Shown: positions 1 through 11,560 of the stretch, piece by piece | How positions within the stretch are numbered: position 1 is the stretch's first letter | Layout: each line of letters starts with the position of its first letter | From: Cynocephalus volans | Taxonomy: Eukaryota; Chordata; Mammalia; Dermoptera; Cynocephalidae | Reading direction: 5' to 3' | NCBI RefSeq assembly: GCF_027409185.1 | Contig: NC_084463.1 | Location: forward strand, 43,130,407 to 43,194,406 | Length of the DNA: 64,000 bases | The notes under the pieces: generated by a model | Databases searched by the model: none | What the model saw: only the letters and a program-made list of their open reading frames with translations | Told to the model about the DNA's origin: nothing | Made by a program: the position numbers and the translations under genes

Positions 1-109
1 ATGTGCAGTTATGCTACTGTTACATAACTTGCCTGCAATGGATGTGCTGAATCATACCCAGCCAGATATGAGGCGAGGGGGCCTGACTATACTGACTCCA
101 TTTTCTTCA
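1..109 (-). mobile_element. 3' LTR (partial) of a class III endogenous retrovirus
   Basis: Positions 1-109 closely match 3985-4093, including the shared stretch around CTGACTATACTGACTCCATT, so the two form a direct repeat around a retroviral interior. Read on the minus strand this copy starts TGAAG at 109. It runs off the window start, so its 3' end is not visible. Pol order on the minus strand makes this the 3' LTR. Confidence 0.8.
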
Positions 110-760
110 CACCCCAATGCTTCAGGGTCCCTCACTGTACAATCTATGTGTCTGAGATCCTCCATGACGTTCCCTTAGTGAGAATGGCTGACCATTGCAT
201 CCATAGGCCACAGCAGCAATATAGGCTGCAGCAACATGCCACCAAAACACAGGCACTTCCTCCCTGTACAGCTAACACCCACCTCCAGGAGGACAACATA
301 TTGGCTCACCATTCCTGGAGGGGATCTCTAGTCATTTGTGGACAGCGTGAGTTTCACCGGTGCATTGCTGCAAATGTTGCTAAGCAACATTATGTGACAG
401 TCAGGCTTATACACACAGCATTCTGTTCAGGCCAAGTTCAGGCAGCAGTCGTCAGTGGGATGATCTCCCACAGGAATCCTGCGGCCACACTGGTAGGAAA
501 CTCAGTGCATATATATGCTCCCAGTCAACTGTGCTGTTGGCAGCCACAAGACTGTTGGCAAAAAGACAAAAAAGTTGTTGGCACCAATAGAGGGAGTTCT
601 CATCCCTCTGGCAGAACACGTGCCAGCTTACCATCCTGGAAAGAATGGTTGCAGGAACAGGTGCTATGGCTCTATGCAACAGAGCCTCCACTGGGGAGGG
701 CCTGCCCTTGTGGGGTCTGTCATTCAAGATTCTGACTGTTGGCCATAATGCCATGTCCAC
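110..760 (-). pseudogene. Degraded 3' part of retroviral pol (integrase side)
   Basis: This segment lies between the reverse-transcriptase remnant and the 3' LTR of the minus-strand provirus. A minus-strand open stretch at 452-760 ends the interior and contains an RPSPVEALLHRAIAP-like segment, which I take for the C-terminal end of pol. Frames are broken, and no complete integrase catalytic set could be read. No env was recognised: the interior (about 3.7 kb) is too short for a full provirus. The assignment rests mainly on position and strand. Confidence 0.5.
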
Positions 761-1579
761 CCCTTCAGGGAAGGGGGTTGGATGGATAGCCTTAGTCCCT
801 TTTTCAGAAGATCATTGCACTATTCAATCATTCCCACTGCTGGGGATGATATGGCATGTGTAATTTCCACTTAATAGACAACTGGGAAGCCCATGTCTGT
901 ACTTCATGTCTAGTAAAGTGGGTTTCATTATAGCTCTCTGTGACCAGGTGCCGACAAGGCTATTTGGTGCCTTAATAGTGCTTACTGGGTCTGGGGACTT
1001 GCAGGGCTATACAAACAGAACACCTGTAGCCATATCAATGGCTGTATAGATATACCTGAAATTCTCTGACCTGGACAGTAGTCCCCCAATGTCCTCTTGC
1101 TATCAAGTCAGGGGCACCCTTCCATGAGTTATCTGCTTGTTGGTATGTGGCACCCACCAGGGATGTGGACTCTCTTGAGTGTACACCAGACAAATGTGTC
1201 ATCCTATTTTATGAGCCATTGACCACATGGTCTTGCAGCCAGCATGCTGCATCCATTGATGTAACCAGTGGCCTACATCAGTGGCTGGATCTCTCTCTAT
1301 CTATCTTATCTTAGCCAATGCATTGGCTACATCATTGCCCAGACAGGCGAAGGGGAAGTATTCTGTGACATGGAAAACAGTTACTTTCTTCTCATGTCCT
1401 AATTCCCATAACTCTTGCCACGTGGCTTGTCCCCACAGGGGTCAGTGGCCTGCCACTATCTACTTGGATATTTCCAAATCGATATCCAAATGGAAAGTCC
1501 CTCATGTATGGCCCACTCACATTATTCCAAATGACCTAGGAGCATTGGAGCCACCTTGGTTGAATCTGTAAGAGAATCA

Positions 1580-2146
1580 GAAGTTAGTAAGACATCATCT
1601 GTAATGAAACATTGTAACCATGTTGGGCCTAGTCCACTTGGCTAGGTCCCCAGCCACTAAACCATGGCAGATGGTTGGACTATGCAGGTAGCCGTGGAGC
1701 AGCACTTGGAAAGTCCATTTCCTTCCTTCCCCAGTGAAGGCAAATTGATCTTAGCTATGAGCCAAGGTTGGGATAGAGGAAAAAACATTTGTAAGGTCCA
1801 GTACATAATGATAAGTTCCTAGCTCAGTCATCAGCTGATCCATCAAGTTGTGACCTGAAGGCACAGCCACATGCAAAGGTTGTACTACTTTCTTCAGTTC
1901 TTGACCATCCACAGTCATTGTCCAGGTCCCATCAGGTTTTTTCACTGGCCATACTGGGTCAGTAAGCAGGCTATGTGCAGGATGAATAATGCCAACCTTT
2001 TCTAACTCCAATATAGTGGCACCCATCTCTGCATGTCCTCCCAGCAGGTGATACTGTTTCACCTTGACTGCGCGTATTGACTTGGGTAATACTTGTGGGT
2101 CATGTTTAGCATGTCCCACAACACAGGCTTTACTCTCTGTATCCAC
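1580..2146 (-). pseudogene. Endogenous retroviral reverse transcriptase remnant
   Basis: The minus-strand open stretch at 1751-2146 shows a typical retroviral RT fingers/palm start: PVWPVKKPDGTWTMTVD, then the GTYHYVLDLTN segment that carries the first catalytic aspartate region. Below 1751, in shifted frames, come an SPTICH-type segment and a TDD tetrad near 1590, the YxDD-box equivalent. That tetrad is out of frame with the upstream part, so at least one frameshift separates the fingers from the catalytic box. The wording of the motifs resembles class III (ERV-L/ERV-S) pol. It is not a functional gene. Confidence 0.8.
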
Positions 2147-2475
2147 AGCCAGAATTCTCTGATCAGCATGTGCAGTTGTAACCCATAAAGTACATCTCTA
2201 CCCAACATGTATTCAGCTAGAGTAGATTCATACACAGTATATACATGAGGAGGCAATCTTCCTATGCCCAGCAGCAAGCACACAGCTTTGACTTTAGTAT
2301 CATGTCCTCCATAGCCATCAGCATTCACTGTGGCCCCCAGAAACTTATCTGGGTTGCCGTGTATCAGGCTACATTCTGTGCCGGTATCCACCAGTGCTAA
2401 CACACACTGTATATCTGTCTCTGACCAATGTATTGCCAGTTCACCATGAGACCTCCAGTCCTCATCTGTCCCCAA
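2059..2475 (-). pseudogene. Endogenous retroviral protease remnant
   Basis: A minus-strand open stretch contains the aspartic-protease signature region ALVDTGTECSLI, in which DTG is the catalytic triplet, followed downstream by GRDVLYGLQL, which resembles the second conserved block of retroviral proteases. It lies between gag-like sequence (2849-3244) and RT (below 2146), as expected for gag-pro-pol order. The frame overlaps the RT stretch by about 90 bp and differs from it, consistent with decay or a former frameshift site. The flanking coding frames are broken. Confidence 0.75.
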
Positions 2476-2848
2476 AAGGTGAGCACCTCAGCCTGCTCCC
2501 TAGCTGAAAGAGAACAGTCCATCCACCTCTGTGGAAGTAGCCATGAAATCTTTCAGATTCGCTGGGAATACTTGATCATTTGCCTCTTTAGGAAGTTTGG
2601 TGTAATGCTGTTCAGGGTGCAATTGCTGCCACAAGGCAAACAGGACCACATTTGGTTGCCAGTTGATTTTTTCCCTATCAATCCCTGCTGTAAGCAAGTC
2701 AAACCACATCTGCAAATGGCTGGTCTTGCTCAGTCCCTTCTGGGCAGCATCTGGACATTTTGGGGGAACTTGGTCTTCACCACCTTTCAGATCCCCTTTG
2801 TTTGTCTCCTTCCCTGTGCTTCACAGACTGGCAATGAGGGTCATTACT

Positions 2849-3244
2849 TCATGTATAGAATGACCAATGTACGGGGTCAGTATGGCCATCAGTGTCCCAA
2901 AGGATGTTGATGGAGAATTTTGCAGCACTATCTCTCATGCTGCTGGTAAAACATTCATCGTCCAGGCCATGGGTGTTCATATTGAACATGGACTGCTGCA
3001 TCCCGCACTCCCAAGTTATTTGGACCAGCTTGGCATATGTTTGCCATCTACTCACAGTTTTGGGCAGTTCTCTGGCATTTGTCCACATCTTCCAGATGGC
3101 TGCATCCACCCATTCCATCAAGGAGTGGTTATGCTGTCCTGGTGCATGTCTGCAGCTGTTCTGTAGCTGCTGTTTCAGGGATGGGTGCATGGTGATAGAG
3201 GCTAAATTTTCCATCTCATCAGCAGAGCACATCACACTATCCAT
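2849..3244 (-). pseudogene. Endogenous retroviral gag remnant
   Basis: A 131-codon minus-strand open stretch sits between the primer-binding site/5' LTR (3762-4093) and the protease remnant. Its sequence (HPSLKQQLQNS, then WTNARELPKTVSRWQTYAKL) is compatible with a capsid region. I do not see a major homology region clearly, so the gag call is largely positional. A further 71-codon stretch at 2500-2715 probably continues gag in another frame. The 3245-3760 leader shows no good open frame. Confidence 0.5.
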
Positions 3245-3761
3245 CCCTAGGTCCCACGGTCACAGGAGCTGAGCAGCTAGAGGTTCACCCTGTTTTGCCA
3301 AAACTGTTTCCCCAAGTTAACCAACTCAGTTTGAGTGTAGGGGACATAAGTAGTAAATTGGGTCACTTGTGGGTTGCCTACCAGTTGTCTGTCTGAGCCC
3401 ATGGGCTGTTCATGCTTCACTTTCTGATGTACAACAGGTCAAGCCAGGGGATGCACAGTCTCCCTCAACTTCTCCCTCAACTCACCACTGGGTTCGTCAT
3501 CATCTCCTATGTCATAAGCAGGAGTGACAGGTTGCTGTACTTCAGCCTCCAGAACAAGTACCCATGCTTCCAACATGTCTGCTTTCGGCTGCAAATCTTG
3601 AAGCCACACCACTTCATAGAATGCCTGGTCCGTGTTGACTCATAGTACAGTTAGCAAAGCCAGATGCCAGTCAACAAGAAAGTGGCTGCTGGGTACCACA
3701 TACTTGTGGGTAGCCACATTTTCTCCCCCTCCTGAGGGACTAGTGGCTTCCTTACCTGCTC

Positions 3762-3782
3762 AGAATCCTGTCTACTAAACCA
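3762..3782 (-). other. Retroviral primer-binding site, tRNA-Ser-like
   Basis: Read on the minus strand this is TGGTTTAGTAGACAGGATTC, which matches the complement of the 3' end of serine tRNA (TGG plus a GTAGTCGGCAGGATTC core) at most positions. It lies two bases inside the end of the 5' LTR (…TGACA), where a PBS belongs. A serine PBS is the defining trait of ERV-S/HERV-S elements within class III. Confidence 0.65.
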
Positions 3783-3784
3783 AT

Positions 3785-4093
3785 TGTCAGGCTGGATCAC
3801 AGACCCCTCTGCCCCATCCTGTGCAGGCTGTGAGTCAGGTAGTTGAAGAGATTCTAGCAGCCAATGATAGGATAGACATGCATTATTCCAATGCAAGCTC
3901 TGCTGGCCAGGGGTCCAGAGCTGCTGCCTTTTATACCGAAAGTACACGATAGTGAGAATGAGCCAAGGAGTACATATGGGCGCACATGTGCAGTTATGCT
4001 CCTCTTATGTAACCTGTTTACAATGGATGTGCTGAATTATACACTCTGGATATTAGGTGAGGGGGCCTGACTATACTGACTCCATTTTACTCA
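3785..4093 (-). mobile_element. 5' LTR of the class III endogenous retrovirus
   Basis: This LTR is about 309 bp, beginning TGAGTAAAATGG at 4093 (minus strand) and ending in CA at 3785. It holds a TATA box (TATAAAAGGCAGCAGC on the minus strand, near 3930). It matches the partial copy at the window start. It abuts old antisense L1 sequence at 4095, so the provirus landed in or next to that L1. Confidence 0.8.
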
Positions 4094-4094
4094 T

Positions 4095-5764
4095 GGGGGC
4101 ACTTAACTGGGAGTGGAATTTCGAGGCCATACAATAGTTCCATGTATAACATCATGGAGAACTGCCTTTTTTCACAAGTTGGCTGCACTATTTTAATGAC
4201 CACCAACAATTGTGAGGCTTCCGCATTCTTCACATCTTTACTAACACATGTTATCTTTTTGATATAGTCATCTATTGGCAATTAACTATTATCTCATTGC
4301 TGTTGGTTTTTAACTAGAATTTCGTTGGAAACTTGCATATATCTTTTTTGAAAACATGTTTATTCAAGTTTCTTGCTCAGCTTTAAAGACTGACAGGTTG
4401 TCCATTTTATTATTAACTTGCATTGTTCTTTTTATGTTGGGTACAGTAGACCATAATTAAATATATAATTTCAAATATTTTTGCATATTATGTTACATGT
4501 CTTTTTATTTTATTCTTAGTGTTGCTTATAGAACAAAAGAAAAACTTGTTAAAGTTCAGTTCATCTTTTTGTATTTTTTTTTTTTTTTTAAGTGGCTGGC
4601 CGGTATGGGGATCTGAACCCACTGACCTCGGTGTTATAACAGCATACTCTGAACAACTGAGGCAGCCAGCCAGTCCTTTCTTTTTCTTTTCCTTTTTTGT
4701 GCTTTTGGTGTATTCTAAAAAATATTTGCTTAATCCAAAATTACACAAAGAAATATTCAAATGTCTCAGTAAGAATTTTATAGTCTTTAGCTTTTATATT
4801 TAGGTGTTTGATCTGTTTAGAGTACTATTCATCTGTGATTTGAAGTAGGAGTCTAACTTCATTCTTTGCATGTGAACATCCAATTTTCTCATCACTTGTC
4901 AATAAGGCAATATATTTTGCACTAAATTTTCATGGTCTCTTTTTCAAAGTCAATTTACCATAAATTAAAGTTTTTAATACTGGACCAGTGTAACAATGAG
5001 CAATGAATATATTGATTTGATCATTACACATTGTACACAGATATCGATATTCAATACTATACCCCGCAAATATGTATAATCAATTAAATTTCAATAAAAA
5101 AACTACACCTGCAAATTTATTCCATTGATCAACATGAGTCTATTTTTATGCAAATACCACACCTTATTACTGTAACTTTGTAGTAATATTTGCTTGTCAT
5201 CCAATCTTTTTCAGATCATTTGCATATTCAGTTTTATTCAAATTTTCATGTAAAATTTAGGATGAGCTTATCAATTTCAGTAAAAAAGAAAGTTGGAAGG
5301 TTGAAGGGATTGCATTGAATTCATAGGTCAATTTGTGGAGTATTATGATTTTAACAATATTAAATATTGTTATCATTGTATATTTGATGTATTTTGTTCA
5401 TTCAGTTTTTTGATTGACTTTACTAATGACTTTTTAAAGTTTTTCAGTATAAAAGATGTGCACTTTTTGTCATTTCTATTTTTTTCCTGTGATGCTTTTA
5501 TTAATAAAATTGTGGGTTTTTTTTTTTACTTCATTTCAGATTGTTCATTTCTGGTATATAAAATCACAGTTGAATTTTATATGTTGTTCTTATATTTTGT
5601 AACCTTGCTAAACTTATTTATTTGTTCTATTAGGTTTTGAATGAATACCTTACATATACATGGGATTAGGTAATGAATATATGACAATTATAACTTTTAT
5701 TTTGTAATCTGCTTTTTGAATGTTAAATGAACATCACATTTGGGAAATAATCCCAATTGATCAC
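4095..5764 (-). mobile_element. Old L1 fragment, antisense
   Basis: Reading the minus strand gives decayed L1 3' and ORF2 sequence. On the plus strand the signature appears as GGATTGCATTGAATTCATAGG near 5306 and a degraded CACCAACAATTGTGAGG near 4201. No open frame survives at protein level. The same L1 resumes at 8054 after the MaLR insertion, and a SINE interrupts it at 4566-4680. Confidence 0.7.
4566..4680 (-). mobile_element. tRNA-Ile-derived SINE (CYN-like), antisense
   Basis: The minus strand reads TGGCTGCCTCAGTTGTTCAG, then TATAACACCGAGGTCAGTGG and GGTTCAGATCC (B box), and ends in an A-rich tail (poly-T at 4567-4590 on the plus strand). The TATAACACCGAGGTC block is the anticodon-stem region of tRNA-Ile. 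Mutated CpGs suggest an old copy. Confidence 0.7.
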
Positions 5765-6148
5765 TGATGGAGTTTGGATGTATTGTCCTCCCAGAACTCA
5801 TAGAAATCTGATCCTCAGTGTGGCAGTTTGAGTCACAGGGGCAGATCCCTCATGAATGGGTTAATGCTCTCCCTAGGTGGGAGGAGTAATGAGTGAGATC
5901 TCGCTCTATTAGTTCCCATGACAGCTGATTGTTTAAAAGACCCTGGCACCTCTTCTCTCTTGCTCCCTCTCACCATGTGATCTGCTTGTACCCCCTGGCT
6001 GCCTGCCACTTTCCACCATGAGTAGAAGCAGCCTGAGGCCCATGCCAGGTTCAGCTGTCCCCGAATCATAAGCCAAATAAACCTCTGTTCTTTATACGTT
6101 ACACAGTCTCAGGTATTTCTATTTTAGCAACATGAATGGACTAATACA
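5765..6148 (+). mobile_element. 5' LTR of a complete MaLR element (MST/THE1-like)
   Basis: The LTR is 384 bp, starting TGATGGAGTTTGGATG and ending GGACTAATACA, with the MaLR hallmark blocks TGGTTGTTTAAAAG-like, GCCAAATAAACCTCTGTTCTTTA (AATAAA signal) and TCTCAGGTATTTCT. It is paired with a 3' LTR at 7686-8053. The flanking target-site duplication is ATCAC/ATCAT (4 of 5 bases match). Confidence 0.88.
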
Positions 6149-7685
6149 CAAAATTGGTACCAAAGAGTGGGGTGTTGCTATACAGATACTTGAAAATGTG
6201 GATGCAGCTTTGGAACTGGGAATTAGGCAAAGGTTGGAGGAGTGTGGAGGACTTAGAAGAAGACAAAAAGATGAGGGAAACTTTGGAACAGTTTAGAGAT
6301 TGGTTAAATGGCTGTGACCACCAGATTGCTGATAGAAATGTGGCCAGTAAAGACCATGCAGATGATGAGGTCTCAGATAGAAATGAAGAACTTATCTGGA
6401 ATTGGACAAAAGATCACCCTTGCTACACCATAGCAAGGAGCTTGGCTGCATTGTGTCCATGCCCTTGGACTTTGTGGAAGGTGGGACCTAAGAGTTGTGA
6501 ACCAGAATGTTTGGCAGAGGTAATTTCCAGGCAGCAAAGCATTAAGTAAGCTGCCTGGTTACTTTTAACAGCCTACTCTGAGTTATGGTGGCAAAGGCAT
6601 GATGCAAAGCCAGAATTTAAAAGGGGAAGCAGAACATGAAGATTTGGAAAATTTGCAGACTGGCCATGTGGTAGAGAAGCTGAGAGCAAGAGAAAAATGC
6701 AAGGGTGAAGCAGATAAATTGGTTGCTAAAGACATTAGCTTGGTGGTGAGGCAGCCAGATGCTAATAGCCAAGACAATGAGAGAAAAATGCCTGAAAGCA
6801 TTTGAGAAGTCTGGAAGGGTGCCCCTCCCATCACAGACCCTGAGGCCTAGAAGGACTGAGTTGTCCCAGAGGATGGACCTCAGGAACCTGCTCCCTGCAT
6901 TCCAGCTGATCCAGCTGGAGCAAGCCTTCCTCAAACAGCCCAAAGTGTAGTTCATGGAGCAGCTCTGGAGAGTAGAAGCCTGAAACCTCAGTGGCATCCA
7001 CATTAAAAGTCTGCAGGCCGGCAGGACATGAGAGCAGTGGAGGCATGGCAGCCTCCACCCAGAATCCAGAGGAGGTATGGAAAAGTCTGGGGGCCCAGGC
7101 AGAGACCTGCTGCAGGGGCAGAGCTCCCACAGTGAGCCTCCACCAGAAAATGTCTAGTAGACCCAAGGCAGTGGGGCTGCCACCAGTACCCCAGATCTGT
7201 AAGACCACTGGCAACATGCAGCACCAGCCTGGAAAAGCCACAGGTACCAGTGCAGCTCAGTGGACTGCACATCACAGAGCTGTGGGAGGAAGACTGCCCA
7301 AAGCTTTGGGGGTCCAGATGCCCCATTGTGCCAGGAAGCAGGAGTTGTAGTCAAAGAAAATTATTTGGGAGTGTTAAGACATAATGTCTTTTGTGCTGGG
7401 TTTTGGATTTGTTTGGGGCCTGTTTCTCCTTTCTTTTGGCCTATTTCTCCCTTTTGGAATGGGAATATGTAGCCAGTGTCAGTTCCACCATTGTATCTTG
7501 GCTGTAGATAAATTTGGTTTTGATTTTTACAGGTTCACAGCTGGAAGGAGTTTTGCCTTTGGTCTTGGATGAGAGTTTGGACTTTGGACTTTTAAATTGG
7601 TGCTGGAACAAGCTAAGACTTTGGGATGGAATGATTGTATTTTGTATGTGACAGGGACATGAGTTTTGGGGGACCAGGGGTCAAT
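6149..7685 (+). mobile_element. MaLR internal region (gag-like, non-autonomous)
   Basis: This 1.54-kb interior between two matching LTRs has the usual size for MST/THE1 internal sequence. It opens with TTGGTACCAAAGAGTGGGGT and carries an open stretch at 6154-6549 (131 codons, beginning MVPKSGVLLYRYLKMWMQLW) of the gag-like type seen in MaLR interiors. There is no protease, RT or env. MaLRs are known to be non-autonomous and mobilised by ERV-L machinery. The remaining open frames here are interrupted. Confidence 0.8.
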
Positions 7686-8053
7686 TGATGGAGCTTTTGA
7701 TGTATTGTATTCCCAGAACTCATGGAAATCTGATCCCAAGTGTGGCAGAATCGTGGGGATGGATCCCTCATGAATGGGCTAGTGCTCTCTCTAGGTGGGG
7801 GGAGTAATGAGTGAGATCTTTCTCTATTAGTTCCCACAAGAGCTGGTTGTTTAAAAGACTCTTGCACCTCCTCTCTCTTGCTCCCTCTCTGCTTGTACCT
7901 GCCAGCTTCTTGCCACTTTCCACCAAGAGTCGAAGCAGCCTGAGGCCATGCCAGATGCAGCTGTCCCAGAATCACAAGCCAAATAAACCTCTGCTCTTTA
8001 TAAATTACCATCTCAGGTATTTCTGTTATAGTAACACAAAATGGACTAATACA
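7686..8053 (+). mobile_element. 3' LTR of the MaLR element
   Basis: This 368-bp LTR begins TGATGGAGCTTTTGATG and ends GGACTAATACA, homologous along its length to the LTR at 5765-6148. L1 sequence resumes immediately after it (ATCATGCTTTC). Confidence 0.88.
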
Positions 8054-8500
8054 ATCATGCTTTCTAACAAATTTCATATTTTTCTAGATTCAATTTGCTA
8101 GTATATTTGTGGATTTTGGTGTCTGCATACAAGAGGGATAATAATATATTATCTTCCTTTTTTGTAATGCCTCTGCTAAATTTTGGAATCAGGATAATAC
8201 TAACCTGACAGAAGAAATTGGAAAATATTCTCATCTCTTCAATTCTTTGGCAGTGTTTGTGAAGAATTGGTATTAATTCTTCATTAAATATTTGGCAGAA
8301 TTTGCGTTAAGCTACTTGTCCTTGGGCTTTTCTTTGTGGAAATATTTTAAATTAATTTAATCTATTTCCTCATTATAGGTTTATTGATATATTTCTCTCT
8401 ATGAAGGGATATTTATATATTTAATTTCTTAAGTTTATTTGCATAATTTTTGCTTGTTAAAGTATTTATTTTTAACTTGTAGTATTCTGTGTTTCTACAT
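8054..8500 (-). mobile_element. Old L1 fragment, antisense (continuation)
   Basis: Degraded antisense ORF2 sequence continues the L1 that stops at 5764: plus-strand text such as TTTGGAATCAGGATAATACT followed by AGAATTGGTATTAATTCTTC is the standard antisense L1 RT stretch. Homology fades near 8500. Confidence 0.65.
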
Positions 8501-10980
8501 TTTCTCTGAAGTTGACATGAAAGAATCAGAAATAATAATGTGTAAAAACAAGGCTTTGGGGCAATCAATGAATGAACCATTTGAAGAATGTAAATTATGA
8601 CTATAGCTGCTATACTTAATGCTTACATTGATTGTGTGCACAAATGATGTACTGAAAATAAATTAAGTTAGTAGAGCATGTTTGAATTTGGATTTTATTA
8701 AAACTGCAGATTAAATCTGCCTCCTCTTTTAGATAGGATGGAAAATTAAATTTTCAGTAGGAAACAAATACAAAACAACAAAGTAAATGAAGAGTAGCAT
8801 GAACAAATAAAAATATGATGTCAGAATGGTTAATACTAATTTAGTAAATAAAATGTGTTACACACTGTTCTAAGTCATTGACACATACAGACTTAATACC
8901 TAAACATTAAAATATATAACTCAAAGATTTATAAAAATGACAAATTGATACACTTGCAGTCATGTTAGGTGACATTAATACCATCATATGTATCTAATGT
9001 ATTGTGGTATAGCTAATAAATGAAGATAAAGGATGTTAAATAACTTCATTAGAAAATTTGACCAATTAAAAATACAAATAGAAAACCATTTCTCACCAGC
9101 AAACTGAGGATACACATTATTTTCAAATGCCAGAGAAAATTATTAAAAATGGGAGGTTTTAGGCCTACCAATTTTAAGTGTCTTCATAAAAGCATAAACA
9201 CAACAGACCATATTTTCCAGGCACAATGAAATAACAATAGAAACAATAGAAACCCACAAGTACTGTTAGCTTCTTGTGTTAGATGAGTAATATTTACCAT
9301 ACACAGTAATATTTACCATCCATAGGTACTGTTCCTGTTGTGGAGCACTATTATTTCAGAAATGTATGCAAAACATAAAACAAAATTTTAAGTATTAAAA
9401 ACCAATTACACTGAACAAATTATTATTACTAGAATGTATATAGGGTTGTGTGTGTTCCAAATAAACTTCAGAAATTTCAAGAGTGTCTCTGATGAGATAC
9501 TGTTGTCTGCCAAAAAAATCTATGTGAAATATTTTACTTATTTATACACTGTAGATATTTGTGCTTCTGTGAAAATATTATATATTTCAAAAACTTTTAA
9601 TGCATACAACTAAAAATACTTAAAACATTACAAGAATTTTTAAAATGCTGAATAAATTTAAAGGAAAGTATAAGCAATTCCTAGGAGCTGAAGTAAATAG
9701 AGAAACATGGAGGAGACTATTCAATCTAAGAATCAAGTGCTCCCTTAAGATACTGCCTGGTTGCAAACACATCAAATTTATGTGGGTTTTCTATTTTGCC
9801 CCCAGCACAATTGGAATAAATAAAGAAATTAGCTGACTGCAGAAATCCTAAAGGTGCTATCTCCCAAAAGCAAAAACCAAATGAAAAATGATAAGGCACA
9901 AAAGGAAATAAGCTACATGAATAAACAGTCACAAGAAAATAGATGCCACATAAACATTAATATTGGCTTTATTTTTAAAATATTTAAGTAAATAAAATGG
10001 GAAAGTAGGAAATCAAAATAATTTGGAAAGAGCAAGAAACTCTAAACATGGTAAGACATGTATTAAAAACAGAGAAATCTAAAAAAAAAATGTAGTAAAC
10101 ATTAAATTTATGAGTTAAACGTGAAATTAGACTGAGCTGATGACAGGACTAGTGAACTAAAATATTGAGCAGAATGAATATAGCCAAATAGAGTAAAGAG
10201 GGGAAAGTGATACAAAATATAAATATAGTACTGTATATTTTTATTTCAGGTAAAATTGGTATACTGAGTATAACATATAAACATTAAAGATAATCAAAAT
10301 GATGCTTATTTATAAATTTCCAAATTTTGAAACCAGTTATGAATCTTTGAATTCAGAAATTTTTTTTCATCAAAAAAGCTTTGTATCAGTATTCAAAACA
10401 AATATTAGCAAAACTGCATAAAAATAAAATAGAAAAAATTGCTTGAAAGAAGTGACAGAGAAAGAGAGATCAACTACAAAGGTAAGAACAAAATCTGCAT
10501 GATTTTTTTGGAGCCAGAATATAGGGAAATAAATATTGAGTGCTGAGAAAAATTATTATTAAGGGTAAAATTGGATACTTAACTAAGATATCTTTAATAG
10601 ACACACATAAATTTAAACATTTTCAAAAGGAAAAACACCAGCATTTAATTACCAATATAAGATTCTTAAGAGTTCACTTCAAGGAGAAACATTTTTTGTG
10701 TGTGAAGGGCTGAGAATCAAAATAAAAAAATGAAGAGGATGATATGGGAATATCAACTTATGATGAACATTGAACTAAAAAGAACCAAAAAACAAAAAAT
10801 AAAAAACATGTCTTTGGCAGCACTAGTTCTGAACATATTTAGATGTAACAAAATTATAACCACACATTTTAATTAAATTAGTGGCAAATCCTGCACTATT
10901 GGAATAATTTTACCAATGGCAGAAGAATCTATTCCTTAGAATTTTTTTTCATAACTAGCTGCGTAAAGACTGATGTCACT
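8501..10980. other. AT-rich stretch with no recognisable gene
   Basis: The stretch is about 2.5 kb of AT-rich DNA with only short open frames. Around 9150-9260 there is weak similarity to decayed plus-strand L1 ORF2 (GACCATATTTTCCAGGCACAATGAA), not strong enough for a separate call. Nothing else was identified. Confidence 0.5.
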
Positions 10981-10984
10981 TCTG

Positions 10985-11560
10985 TTATAAATTTTACGGA
11001 ATCGTGGTTTCCTTTTTATCAAAACCGATTAGCACAAAAGGACTGACAGTGGCATAGACATTAAACACATGCTTCTGGACATGTGGGAGGACTGGGTCCT
11101 TTGTCCATAACAGAGTTGAGAATGATAACACGACGAGGTTCATCCGGTACATGACCACAAAAAAGCTCAGCAGCAGCAGGACGGTTTGGGTGGCCTTTTC
11201 TTTTAGGAGGCTCTTGGGGACAGGTCGGTGCTGTGAAGGTTCTGGGATTGCCTCTGATGCCTGCACAAGAGAACGACTATGTGTGCACATGAAAGCAGCA
11301 TAATTCCCACAGAGAAGACACTGCTGGATAGTTTCAGTGTGAAAAACAAGCTCCTGACAATGGGCTTCACGGGGAAAGTGAGCAGCCATCATTGAGGACC
11401 AGCAAGTTGGTCTGGGTCGCATTGGAAATAGCCACAGTGTAGAAGATCAGGTCACTACTGCAAGACAAACTGAGGGACCCAAAGAAGACAAAAACATGGA
11501 TGGTGTAATTTATGAATTTATGTTTTAACCTCACCAACCAGGAAGTGCTGGCTTTAAAAC
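10985..11560 (-). pseudogene. Vomeronasal type-1 receptor (V1R) pseudogene
   Basis: V1Rs are intronless seven-helix pheromone receptors of vomeronasal neurons, signalling through Gi2 and Trpc2. The minus strand carries the C-terminal half of one. In one frame near 11400-11540 it reads like the TM4-TM5 region (DLIFYTVAISNATQTNLLVL). After a frameshift, 10994-11422 reads KATQTVLLLLSFFVVMYRMN (TM6), then HVFNVYATVSPFVLIGFDK (TM7 and tail), the classic V1R ending. The linker between TM5 and TM6 is scrambled. TM1-TM3 and the start are absent: homology ends near 11560, against roughly 300 codons for an intact V1R. At least one frameshift and a 5' truncation make it non-functional. The family call is strong; the ortholog cannot be named. 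Confidence 0.85.

Noticed and set aside
148-735. 195-codon plus-strand open frame
   Set aside because: It is antisense to the pol end of the minus-strand provirus and shows no domain; a shadow of retroviral sequence.
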